Shown here in pieces: positions 10,436 to 21,900 of a stretch of DNA of 64,000 nucleotides. The translations under genes and the position numbers were made by a program. The DNA lies in assembly GCF_032118995.1 (NCBI RefSeq), contig NC_092657.1, positions 3,593,891 to 3,657,890 on the forward strand, given 5' to 3'. The notes beneath the pieces were generated by a model, which saw only the letters and a program-made list of their open reading frames with translations, searched no databases and was not told the DNA's origin. This stretch comes from Asterias amurensis. Lineage: Eukaryota; Echinodermata; Asteroidea; Forcipulatida; Asteriidae. Within the stretch, counting starts at the first letter, position 1, and the number at the start of each line of letters is the position of its first letter.

Positions 10436-10833
10436 AAGGCAGTGGACACTATGGGTAAAAACGTACTCAAAATAATTATTAGCATAAAAAACTTACATGC
10501 TAGCAAGCAATGGAGAGCTGTTGATGATAGTATAAAATGTTGTGAGAAACGGCTCAATCTGAAGTGCCATACATGTACATGTAGTTTTCAAGAGAGAAGT
10601 AATTTTCCACGAATTTGATTTCGAGACCTCAGAATTAGAGTTTGAGGTCTTGAAATCAAGCATCTGAAAGCACGCAACTTCGTGTGACAAGGGTGTTTTT
10701 TCTTTCACTATTATCTCGCTACTTCGACGACCAATTGAGCTCAATTTTTCACAGGTTTGTTATTTGTATGTTGAAATACACCAAATGAGAAGACTGGTCT
10801 TTGACAATTACCAATCGTGTCCAGTGTCTTTAA
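10436..10833 (-). mobile_element. MITE-A copy 6, reverse orientation, near full length
   Basis: Read backwards it runs from AAAGACACTGGACACGATTG to GTCCACTGCC. The internal hairpin is present, and there is a short CATGTACATGTA insertion near 10570. Confidence 0.8.
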
Positions 10834-11751
10834 TATGTGCTACTCGGCTAAATAATAGTTAAAGTAGTTCTATCAAATCAAGACTTCAACCATGTTACCC
10901 AAAACAACATCTCAACAAATAAGTTCTTGAAGAAGTTTATTACTAAAAAAAAGATATCATACATGTTACAAAGATAAAACAAATAAACACCCCTTTACCA
11001 TGATTATTATAATTGACCCAATTCACTTGTCATCACCAGCTAGTAATTTCGGAGGCTACTCATCCTTACTCGTAGCTTAGCTGAAAAGCTGAAATGCAAA
11101 GGACACGACTTCAACACGTTTGATTTGTTTAAATGTCCAGAGTGAGACCTTTTTTTGCCCCGTTTTCCCTTCGTCTCCATACACCACTGTACACAGTTTG
11201 TCTGTGAATATTCATGAACATCAGTGAAATGGATCTATCACATTTAGGACAATTTTAAACATACTTAAAATACATGCAGAACAATTTAACAATGAAGCAT
11301 AATATTCCTATAATCATCTTGGGAAAGAATTTTTAGGAAATTACTTTTAAAAACAGTACACCCAATTATTAATTAAATTGAGAACTACTTGTAATATACT
11401 AGTATACACATGTCGTTGTACAAGAGGGACTAATTTCACCTCAAGGGTCTTAAAGATACACTTGAACGAAACTGTAGGAATGTAAATGGGTGTGCAATGA
11501 TAACATTACAATCAAAACACTACACTGTTCCAAAATTACACGGAGGACAACCTCACAAAATCACAATTATGATCACAAAACTAAACAAGAAATAAATAGT
11601 CAAATTAGATTGCGTGATTTTGTTCAAGTTGATCTTTAACCAATTTTACAATACACTTTTATAAATGTACACAATAATCAAACGCACTATAAGTAAGATT
11701 TCAGAAATGTGTGTCAGTTAACAAAATGTGACACGGTTGCAGTTTTACTTA

Positions 11752-11950
11752 AAGGGCCTTGTCACATGAGGTGAGGCAATTGGAGGCAACCAACTGCAGT
11801 GCATGTTACAGAACCACTTTGGCAGCACAGTTGACCAGTTTTGCAAAGGATGTCTTTTGATCCCCAAGAAATGTGAACATTCAAATGTGAATGGATTCTC
11901 TCTTTTTAGATTGCCTCTGATTTTTGCAATGTTTTCTGATGAGGGTTAGG
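11752..11950. repeat. GGCCTTGTCACATGAGGCAA repeat, copy 1
   Basis: It shares CAACTGCAGTGCATG, TTGATCCCC and a closing TTGCCT segment with 12505-12700. A short related piece (GCCATGTCACACGACGAGGC) occurs at about 34197-34260. The two long copies bracket part of the presumed MFSD5 3' UTR in the same orientation. Confidence 0.5.
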
Positions 11951-12504
11951 TACTGAGCTTCTATTTTTAGCATCAGTGCTCATTTGTACACCATCGCATA
12001 CACATTATACATGTACTATTTATGGTTATTTTCTTTTTGAAAACATCTGTCAATATTCTTGCAGAGAAAAACAACTTTTATGACATTCAGCATATGTCAT
12101 TCAGCAAAATATTGGGCCTACTAAAAATCCAGTGTACAATACACCATCCGAGAGAATGTTATAAATACATACACCAATGTACCACATAAAAAAAGTGGAA
12201 AACTTCCCCATAAATGATAAACCATCCCCATAAAATGTAAACAATTGTAACAAATGCATCTTTTGTCTTCAAATATCAGATAAATGTGGGTATCATTTTT
12301 TGTGAACAAAAGTTCGCAATCCTTAAAACTGGAAAATACATTACATGCCAAGAAATGCACTAGTTTCAACAGATTTCTAAACAAAGTTTGCAATACAGGT
12401 TCTAGAACTACTGCCTGGCATGTGTATAATAATATAATATTTTTAGTTCTGCGCATTGCAAAATTTCTATGCTTTACGCACAGTCAACTATGGATTTCGA
12501 GCTT

Positions 12505-12700
12505 GTCTATGAGGCAACTTTTACAGGCAACTTGGAATCAACCAACTGCAGTGTATGCTACAGGATCATTTTGGTAGCACATGAGTAATTCTTCAAACAA
12601 TGTTTGATCCCCCCAAAATTTTAACATTGAAGTCTAAAATGACTTTTCTTCTTTGAAATGGCCTGAAACTGCTTGCCTGTAAATTGCCTAAAGTGACATG
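12505..12700. repeat. GGCCTTGTCACATGAGGCAA repeat, copy 2
   Basis: It is a diverged partner of 11752-11950 (CAACTGCAGTGTATGCTACA, TTTGATCCCC, GCCTGTAAATTGCC). It ends just before the MFSD5 stop codon. Confidence 0.5.
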
Positions 12701-12707
12701 CATGACC

Positions 12708-14090
12708 CTAATGGACTACCACCGCCTCAATGCTCCCATTTTCAGTTTTGTTTCCAGCGTCCAAAGTCTCCACTTTCAAGTTCTCATCGTCCTTGACCAT
12801 ATTCGCAAAACGGATCCCACAGAACAGCGCCAACGCCAACAACAACGAGCAGATGATGAACATGTGCTGGGTACCAGTGCTGGAGGAGTCTCCGTGTAGG
12901 ACCATCAGAAGTATGCATGCGATTAGGTTCAGCGGGACACGGAACCAGTTCATGATCCCCGCGCGGTGAGCCTCCGGGAGGATACGTCCGCGAAGGAACC
13001 CCATGGATGGGAAGTACAACCCGCAAGCGACCTCGAGCAGCAAGAACGACGTGTAGGAAACAGCTCGATAATCATGGTAGGATTTTGTCGAGCAGACGCA
13101 GGCTGAGATTGCGATGAGCCCCAGGAGGATGGAGCCATTGACGATGGTGTAGGCTGGAATCCGAAACGGCTCCCTACTCAGAATCTCAAAGAGGTAGGAG
13201 CCGATCATTATGCAGGCCATAAAACTGGAGAAGATGATCCCAAGAGGAGGGTAGGGTTGAACGTCAAGGACGGGGGTCCAGATGAAGATGAAGATGAACA
13301 TTACACTCTCGAAGAGGGACTGCATAATGCCGATGAGCAGCATGCGTCTGGAGTTCACAATATGCCTCAACCCCTCCATGCAGGACTTTGAAATTTTGAC
13401 CTTCTTGCTGCCCGTGTTCTCGTTCCAGGACGATGCAATGACAGCGCCGGACGTCAACAGCAAAGGTATCGCAATCATGAAGGGGGAGACGGGCCCCAGG
13501 TCCAACAACTCCGCAAAAAGCCACGACACGACACCTGCGACAATGGCCAGAACGCCGTTCCAAAATGTCGCTTTGGAGAAGGTTAATGAGACCCATTCCT
13601 TTGGGAAGTCGTTCGACTCAACGTGTTCGTGGATGTACCATGCTTCATACGCTGTAAACAGGAGCGACGTTGACATCCCGCCTAATATTCTCCCGAGAAT
13701 AAGGAGACCGTAATTACGGGAGAGTTTCGTTAGGCACGATATTGAGTAGATAATTGAGAACGTAATGCAGAGTTTTTTACGGCCGTAGTGATTTGCCATT
13801 GTACTAGTTGCCGTACCCAGAACAACACTTGAAGCAAACCCGCACACGTACAGCACGGCAATCTGTGGTTCCAAGAATCCATAATGGTAGTAAAGTTTAT
13901 ACAGATAAGGTCCCTGGAGCCAGTCCGAGGCGAGGGCAAGAAAGTACGCGATGAAGTACTTCCTCTGGAACTGCACAAACGTTGGATTATGTCCCGTTGT
14001 CTCCTTAGGACGCCCTCGCAGGACGACATGGCGTAACGCCCCACAAATGGCAATGAGAATTATAAAAGCTAAAAACCACATCCAATTCAT
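12708..14090 (-). CDS. MFSD5: MFSD5, molybdate-anion transporter homologue, complete single-exon gene
   Basis: A 460-residue major facilitator superfamily protein (human MFSD5 is 450), uninterrupted from ATG to stop. Long identical blocks with the vertebrate protein include LASDWLQGPYLYKLYYHYGF, IAVLYVCGFAS, GRILGGMSTSLLFTAYEAWY, IHEHVESNDFPKEW, LFESVMFIFIFIWTPVLD, PLGIIFSSFMA, CGLYFPSMGFLRG and AGIMNWFRVPLNL. The hydrophobicity pattern fits twelve membrane helices with a loop containing NHYGRKK after the second or third, as in MFS transporters. MFSD5 homologues import molybdate in algae; the animal role is less settled. The C-terminus ends in a hydrophilic tail (NGSIEAVVVH). The coding region has higher GC than its flanks. 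It is divergent from RPL15. Confidence 0.96.
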   Translation of the reverse strand: MNWMWFLAFIILIAICGALRHVVLRGRPKETTGHNPTFVQFQRKYFIAYFLALASDWLQGPYLYKLYYHYGFLEPQIAVLYVCGFASSVVLGTATSTMANHYGRKKLCITFSIIYSISCLTKLSRNYGLLILGRILGGMSTSLLFTAYEAWYIHEHVESNDFPKEWVSLTFSKATFWNGVLAIVAGVVSWLFAELLDLGPVSPFMIAIPLLLTSGAVIASSWNENTGSKKVKISKSCMEGLRHIVNSRRMLLIGIMQSLFESVMFIFIFIWTPVLDVQPYPPLGIIFSSFMACIMIGSYLFEILSREPFRIPAYTIVNGSILLGLIAISACVCSTKSYHDYRAVSYTSFLLLEVACGLYFPSMGFLRGRILPEAHRAGIMNWFRVPLNLIACILLMVLHGDSSSTGTQHMFIICSLLLALALFCGIRFANMVKDDENLKVETLDAGNKTENGSIEAVVVH

Positions 14091-16645
14091 GTTGATTCTT
14101 GTGTGGTTTTAACTTCAACTGTCCTACCGATTCGTAAATCAATTTGATACAGGCGTTTTTTACCAGTCAATTACCATTCAGTTTGTATCCAAGGTTACAG
14201 GAGAATGATGTTTTTCGAATTGTCACATTAAATCTTCCTCGAATTGCTGTTGCTCTATATACTCCAACAAACTGAGCTCTGGACAGGAGTCTGGTTTCCA
14301 ACTGTCTCTCAACAATAATTGTAAACACAGACTAGCACTCGCTCATACATGTACTGATATATTGTAATAAATATTGTCGTAATAAGATATTGGCATCTTG
14401 ATCTCTTGTCATGCTTTTACTAAGAGGACTATAATTCTAATAGCATTTTCCTCCATCGCATGGTCAGGATAGTCACTAAAGAAGCTGTGAAAAAGCAAGG
14501 ATCATATTGTTTGTCATGTTTGTAATTTGTATACGTAGTATTTAGTAACGTACAGTGTGACAGTGACTCCACTCAAGCCAGTCCCGAGTCCAGTAAAAAT
14601 GGAGAACATTTCATTTTCAATAACAAGAAGACCAAATGCAAAATTCAAACTGGGTCAGCTTCATTCAATCAAATGTTAATTTGCAGTTTCATTTAAGTCA
14701 GCTAGTTTTCTAGCTAGGTAGTTGTTGAAGGTCGAGTTGGTGTTGGTGCATACAGTCGCATATCTGCGATCAGTCATTCAGTGCGAATTGAATGCAAAAT
14801 CCAAAACCAACACCAATAAACACAAACTATGCTGGTCAAGGTCTGCTATGCACAGGAAATCCAACAAATAACGTGTAGATCGAAGAGACAACCTTTCAAT
14901 TCAGCAAACCGAAGTAGACTGTTTTAGTTTCGACGGCTTTTTTAAAGTTGTTTAAAGCGGAAACTAGCAAAAAAATAAATGTAGACGACGTGGAGGCTGC
15001 CATCTTGAATCAAAGACTTGTGGGTAATAATCTTTCCGGAAGTTTTCGGATTAATTTCGGGAAATATCGGATTGAACAACCTCGTTTTATAAATTAATGG
15101 TTGAACCCACATTAAAGATCCTTGTGTCAAATACACCCTGCCAGCGAGTGCGTCAAACTTTTTTTTCAAGTCAGAAACCCCACGCTGTGCAATGTATTTT
15201 CTATTAACTTTCTCTCGTGGAAATAGTAACCAGACTAATTGTAGTAGATGATTAAAAATCTCGATAGAGGGCGTTCTTTTCTCAGTGTGTTCTGTTTCTT
15301 GTATGCATTTTAGGGGTGAGAGGCATTTTGTTTTCCGTATAAATCACACTTAATTTATATCCATCGTATCTTTTCAGACCCAAATTAACATTATGATATA
15401 TATGAAGATTATTGGAATGTCTTTATTTGTATACTTTATTTTGTACAAAGTGGTTAAAATTTGGAAGTTCTGTCATCACTTTTCCTCGATGTAAACAGAA
15501 ACATGGGGTACGCCTGCGTACGGGCAACGTAACGTGTTACTGTTTAACAGAACGCCAAAATTTCGTAGTTTACATTTTAATTAAGGATTTCGATGCTACC
15601 TGGCTACACTGTCATACAAATGGTTCTTGTACAAGAGGTACGATGGTTAAGATTGAATGTCGACATCCTGAACGAAATATGCCAAACTCGAAATAAATAA
15701 AATGATGTGGCCCAACAAAAAGAAATTCTGAAAAGTGAATTTGTTAATGTTGATATTCCGACCGCCACTTTCTCGCCACCCCATACCATCTCGTGATGAC
15801 TTTCATAATAAAAGTAATGTTGTTACTCTGTTGTGATCAGACAGTGAAAAAGTAAAATAGGATTAAATTTTGAGTTGTTTAGATGCGAAATTATAATTTA
15901 AATCAAAAATAAAATGACAAAATTGAAAATGTAATTGTAATTTTGTACAAAATTTGAAAGTGTTTGTTACAAAAATAGAAGATCAAAATTGGTCAAACTC
16001 AAAGCTACATTCTGATTCAGTCACACTATCTTCTTTGGACTTGTCTTTTTCACACTCTCTGTTGTGTGGACAAGCCAAAAAAGCCAAAAAAGAAAATCCT
16101 TGGCCACCTGCCATGCCTGCTGAACCCATTTTTATTTAAATTTTTAAGCTGTTGTACGAGTTGGTCAGGGTCGATTGTAAACCAGCTAATGTGTGAACAC
16201 TTACCTCTTTTTAGCTTTCTCTTGTTTTTGATATTTCAAAAATTAACTATTTTTAAATAAAGTTATTTATATTGAAAATGTTCAACTTCCTCCAAATTTA
16301 TTTTCTTTTTATTAAATTCCCAATCACACCATTCAAATCACGACAATAACAGCTGGCCAGGCTGTGGACAGAGTGAGGGTGCCAACATTTCATTGTTTTC
16401 TTTATGAATCCGCTCTGCCCACAGGTATTTGAACACATTCATTTGATTGATGTAAACCATCGACCCGCCCGATGAAAAAGTTAACTTGGAAAAATGGGTC
16501 CAGATGTGTTGCGTTTGGCAAACTCAACATGACCAATGTTTGTGAAACTTCAATCTCACATAAAAAGGGGCACCTCGGCCTTTTCAAAATCTTATTGGCA
16601 AACTGCTTATCGGTAATCGTTTATTCATTTCAATTTCTTCCACAG
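14091..16645. promoter_or_regulatory. Shared MFSD5/RPL15 upstream region
   Basis: This 2.5 kb separates two divergent genes. CTGCCATCTTGAATCAAAG at about 14996-15014 contains, on the reverse strand, CAAGATGGCAGCC, a good YY1-type site common in housekeeping promoters and facing MFSD5. On the forward strand a pyrimidine start CTTTTCTC at 15276 could be the RPL15 TOP start. The rest is AT-rich without recognised genes. Confidence 0.35.
15276..15315 (+). other. RPL15: Candidate non-coding exon 1 of RPL15 (5'TOP start)
   Basis: RPL15 needs an upstream exon because an acceptor (CTTCCACAG at 16637-16645) lies only 21 bases before its ATG. This segment begins C plus a pyrimidine run (CTTTTCTC), as ribosomal protein mRNAs do, and ends GGG/GTGAGA, a fair donor. 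Another candidate pyrimidine start is CTTTCTCGCC near 15769. Confidence 0.25.
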
Positions 16646-16666
16646 GACAAGCCCCTTTAAATCAAG

Positions 16667-18953
16667 ATGGGGGCATACAAGTACATGCAAGAGTTGTATA
16701 GGAAGAAGCAGTGCGATGTGATGCGCTTTCTCTCCCGTGTACGCACATGGAACCTGCGCCAGTTGTCATCGGTGCACCGTGCATCCCGACCAACACGTCC
16801 CGATAAGGCCAGACGTATGGGTTACCGGGCAAAGCAAGGTAAAGATTCAGTCAATAAATTATGGCATTTTTCTTTGCTTAGGTTCAATTTGTATGAGGTA
16901 TGTAAACACAATTTTATGCCACTTATAAACAGTTCAACTTTTTGGGGAAATGCCACAAGACCTCGGGGCATGTTGCTCAAAATGTTTACTACTTTTACCA
17001 GAAATTTGTCTTTGTGTCTCGAATTTTTATGAATCCTTTTCTATCTGCCTGATAGTCCTTTTTCGCTCTCCCTTTCCTTTTTCCCCTTTGAGAATGAAAG
17101 TCAAAGCCTCTTACGGGCAACTATCTCGAGGACTGATGAGTGCAGGGCACTGCAGCAAAATCACAGGACAGTAGGGAATTTGCTGTGGGTGCCAGGGTTC
17201 ATTATTAGGCCTGCTGTAAATCGTCTCAAGTTTCAGAAGTAACTCCCAACCTCAGCTAAGTATTGTTTTGTTTTTTCTTTCCCCACTCTTAGGATACGTC
17301 ATCTACCGTGTGCGCGTGCGCCGTGGTGGACGTAAGAGGCCCGTACCCAAAGGTGCCACCTACGGTAAGCCAACCAACCAGGGTGTGAACCAGCTGAAGT
17401 TCCAGCGTAGTCTTCAGTCAGTTGCTGAGGTAAGTGTTTAAAATATTGTCCGGTAGCAGCGGTGTTCATTGCTCGGAAATTGACTGATCTGATAATTTAG
17501 ATCGCACTAGGGCTTAATTTCTCAGAGCTGCAACAGCAGAGAAAATTGCGTACAAAACTTCCGCTGAGCAAAACTAGCAGGATACCCATCACAATTATAC
17601 ATGTGACATGCTATTTTGGCTTGAAACCTTATTATACTAAGCTTAATTTTGATGTGCTTAACGTAGCTACTTTTTGTGCTCAAGCAGCTCCAGGGAATAG
17701 ACCGATCCCATTGCGTATTGACCAATCACAACCACAACGATTTACATGAAGTGACAGTCAAAAAAATTGTACAAAGATAGTCTGTTATCTTCCTACTTAA
17801 ATTTGATTTGTGACTTTTTTGCCCCGAGAAAAAGTCACCAAAATTGTTTATTGAATAAGTCTGCAAAAAAATCTATAAAAGGCTATACGTGAACATTATA
17901 CTGAATGTAGGTCATCCTCTTGTACTTGATTGAATTGTCCAAACTTTTTCCTGAGGGCGAAGTGCCATGCCTGATATAAGTAATCAGCTACATCCTTTGC
18001 TCCACAACATTTCAAAACTGCAAAGGGAGTTTCAAAAAAAGGACATTGAAGACTCTTGGGCTTTTTTTAAATCTCGGCTTAAGCCCAGTTAATCACGGTT
18101 ATAATAATGCAAAGCCAGTTTTGACCTCTCATGGCTGTTTTCGCAACTAATGTTTAGCAGGAGTTCAGCACAAGTCAACTCTTACGAATTATAATAATTC
18201 ATTTTGTTGCGATTTTGTGGCGTCAAAATTGTATTGCAGTTGTGTTTCGAACCAGGTGTTAGGCTCTGTCTCTGAATTGGGGAACTTCAGAAAATAATTA
18301 ATAATTCATAATTATGACAACCCAAGCTGAGTTTTTGAAAAATGCCGTTGAAGAAATGTGAAGGCAGAGTCACATTGCAACAATAATGATCACGACACAA
18401 ATATTATGCGTTTTATTGGTTGAATGAGCGTGTGCAAATTCTGCTTTGAGCTATTCAACCAATAGAATGCGTAGTTATTGTTTTCGTTAGCTCTGCAGTT
18501 TGAAATGGCCTTGACTGATACACTTACGAAAAATTATTAAGACCAACCAGTGAATGGGGATTATATACAATGTTCTCTAAAAGTAAATTGTTTACAACTG
18601 GTATCTTTTGGTTTAACTCATCAGGAGCGTGCTGGACGTCGTTGTGGTGCCCTCCGTGTCCTGAACAGCTACTGGCTCTGCGAGGACTCCACCTACAAAT
18701 ACTTTGAGATCATCATGGTGGATCCCTTCCACAAGGTCATCAGACGTAACCCAGACGCCCAATGGATAAGCAACCCAGTTCACAAGCACCGTGAACTCCG
18801 TGGGCTCACATCAGCCGGTAAGTCCACCTCAGAACCCAAATGTTTAACCCTTTCCTGCGCCATTTATTCCAGTGATAAATTGATCATTTTTACACACTAA
18901 TTAGCTGTTCCGACGTAGTGGTCGGAACAGCTATTGAAATCGTCAAGATTTTT

Positions 18954-18993
<40 letters not shown>

Positions 18994-21900
18994 TGTATCC
19001 GTCAAAAGCCCATAGGTTTAACCAGGGCATTTTGTTAAAGCCAAAAATCATACTTGGCTTAGTATAAAAGAGTCAGACCATATATCATATTAAAGCTTAG
19101 GTCTTGAAGTTGTAGTTAAATGTAATTTGCATAAATTAAATAATTAATTAACTAAGTTATAACGACATGAATATTTAATTAGCCAATCTTTAGATTGCCA
19201 TATCTCACAAACTATACGTCCGATCGCAATTTCTTTTTCAATTTTGTACTTTGTGGGTACTGTATAACTATTCCATGGCCTTAAAATCCGGACGACGTCA
19301 CCATGACGTCATGTATTGCACGTTTTGTGTCTGTGCACAAACACAATGGCTCTTCAAATGTCAACATTTAAATGGTCAAAAACTTAATAACTTCAAAATT
19401 ATTTATCTGTTTGTTTCCTGAATTTGATATTTTGTGTCAAAAAATACACTGATTCTAAAAATAATGGTTTCCGTTCATTAAAACCAATCAAGGGACGTCT
19501 ATCATTAACGAATAAATTAAAATCTTGCCGTCATCAGTACAACGTAGTACTTCTGGATGTAGTCACTAAACTGCGTGCAGTCGCTTTCATGTGGCTGTAC
19601 ACTGTCTGTATGGGCGGTTGCAATACAGTGTGGACCTGTTTTCATTGAGGACTTACTTGAGGGGAGTCTACCACGCTGTCCTGATGTTGGCATCGATGTA
19701 TTTTTTTTCCTAACCGTGTTCTGGACATACTCCATTGGATTTGTACACAACCAATAGGCATACATTGGAATCCTACGATGGTTCAGGGTTTTCGTTAAAA
19801 TGATGTACGTTCTAATAGGTTTTTTTTAAAAGGCATTGGATTGGGGTAAGTTACACACCATCGTGTACCTTATGAAATTTGTTAGTATGAAAAACACAAC
19901 TTTAAAACTGTGACGTCATCACGTGATAATTTATGGTAATTAGAAGCTTTAATGAGTTTTTCTTTGCAGCACTATATCTCAAGAAGTGAACGGCCGAATT
20001 CAAAGTTGTTTTCAGTAATAGACTCCTTAGGCATGATAGATTTGCATTGGGTAACCGTGACCCCGATTTGACCTCTACTTCCGGGTCAACCGGAAGTGAG
20101 ACCATATTTCAAGAGTTACACAACCGATTTAATTTTTTTCTTCAGTTATAGACTCCTTAGGCATTAAATTTTGTTGGGGAAAATCCGTGACCCCATTTTG
20201 ACCTCTTCTTCCGGGTCAACCGGAAGTAGGACCATTTGTCAAGAACTACACAACCGATTTTCAAACTTTTTTCAGTAATAGACTACTTAGACATTAAACA
20301 TTAACTTAGAAAACTGTGACCTTATGTTGACCTTTGTTTCCGGGTCAACCGGAAGTGAGATCATTTCTCAATAACTACACAACCGATTTTCAAACTTTTT
20401 CAGTTATAGACACCTTAGGCATTAAATATTAACTTTGAAAACCATGACCTCCACGTTGACCTTTTCTTCCGGGTCAACCGGAAGTGGGACCATATCTTAA
20501 GAACTACACAACCGATTTTCAATTTTGTTTTGGTAATTAACTCCTTTGACATTGGACATTCGCATTGGCTAGCCGTGACCCCATGTTGACCTTTACTTCC
20601 GGGTCAACCGGAAGTGCGACCATATCTTAAGAACTACACAACCGATTTTAAATCTTTTTCAGTTTTAGACTCCTTAGGCATTCAAAATCGAGCTTGAGTT
20701 ATCGTGACCCAGTATTGACCTTTACTTCCCGGAAGTTGGATCATATCTCAAGAACTACACAACCGATTTTTTTACTTTGGTTAAACTTATTCCAAATAAT
20801 GACCATGATGCCATGTTGACCTTTAGTTCTGGGTTTTAAAGATCATTTCGATTCAGTATTAGATAAAAGACAAGGTAATCACATGTCATAAAGCTGTTAT
20901 GTGTGGGTTTTATTAAAGCATAGAATACTTTTATTAACAAAACATTCTGGAACAGCTTTGTGATTGTTCACAATCTCTAGTTTGTTCTTGTTACTTTAAA
21001 GACTGGACACAAATGGTTATTGTCAAAGACCAGTCTTCTTACTTGGTTTTACTCAACATATGCATAAAATAACAAAACTGTAAAAAAAATTGCTCATTTG
21101 GTTGTCGAAGTTGCCAGATAATAATGAAAGAAAAAACACCCTTGTCACACGAAGTTGTGTGAATTCAGATGCTTGATTTCGAGACCTCGAAATCTAATTC
21201 TGAGGTCACGAAATCAAACTTGTGGAAAACTAAGTTACTTCTGAGGGAGCCGTTTATTGCAATGTTTTATACTATCAACAGCTTCCCATTACTCGTTACC
21301 AAGTAAGGTTTTATGCTTATTATTATTTTGAGTAATTACCAATAGTGTCCACTGCCTTTAAAAAATGGCAAAATAACTGTTTTCCCATTCTGAAAACTTT
21401 GTGGACATGCGATCTTTATTTATTTTTTGCAACTCTTTTTCTGAATGGATTTAAACCGCACGCGAGGGACTGGTCGGCGTGTGAAAGAGTTACACTTGCT
21501 TTTTAAAACAAAGCATATTTCCTTGGAAATATTTACGCTGTTTCCATGTCTATCAGGTTACTGCCATCTTGAATCTGAACCATGACCAAATTTTATAGAG
21601 TCTGCTTAAGCACAAAAAGTAGCTAAGCACAACAAATCTATGTTTACCAGGATAAGGTTATCAGCCAAAATACCATTTGACATGTAAAATATTTGTAGCT
21701 GGTATCCTGTTCATTTCTGCTTAGCAGAACCTTGTTTAGCAATATTTTCTGCCTGAGCAAGTCAGACAGTGTTATGGGGGGGGGGGTTGATATAAGAAAT
21801 TGAATGCCGTTTGTTTGTGTTGGGGTTTGATGTTGAGTATTAAAAATTGCTTTGACTATAGGAAATATGTTAAATTAAACCTGAGCCACCATGTTTCCCT

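Larger units (their letters stand above)
10936..12707 (-). other. Probable MFSD5 3' UTR with polyadenylation signal
   Basis: The nearest clear AATAAA on the reverse strand after the MFSD5 stop is at 10941-10936, which would make a 1.8 kb 3' UTR. The interval holds two related repeat copies (about 11752-11900 and 12505-12700) sharing GGCAAC..CAACTGCAGTG and a following TTTGATCCCC. No other gene is visible. Confidence 0.35.
18902..20962. mobile_element. Candidate composite element in RPL15 intron 4
   Basis: It starts with a hairpin AGCTGTTCCGAC..GTCGGAACAGCT (18903-18932), runs through a TTA microsatellite and AT-rich DNA into the 130-bp array, and ends near GGAACAGCT (about 20951-20959), the inverse of the opening word. 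Whether this is one element or neighbours by chance is uncertain. No protein is encoded. Confidence 0.35.

Noticed and set aside
12284-12577. 97-residue forward open frame opposite the MFSD5 3' region
   Set aside because: It shows no family resemblance, partly overlaps a dispersed repeat, and there is a competing 111-residue frame on the other strand.
16839-17292. Intron-encoded snoRNA in RPL15 intron 1
   Set aside because: A CTGATGAG word resembles a C box, but no paired D box with terminal stem was found.
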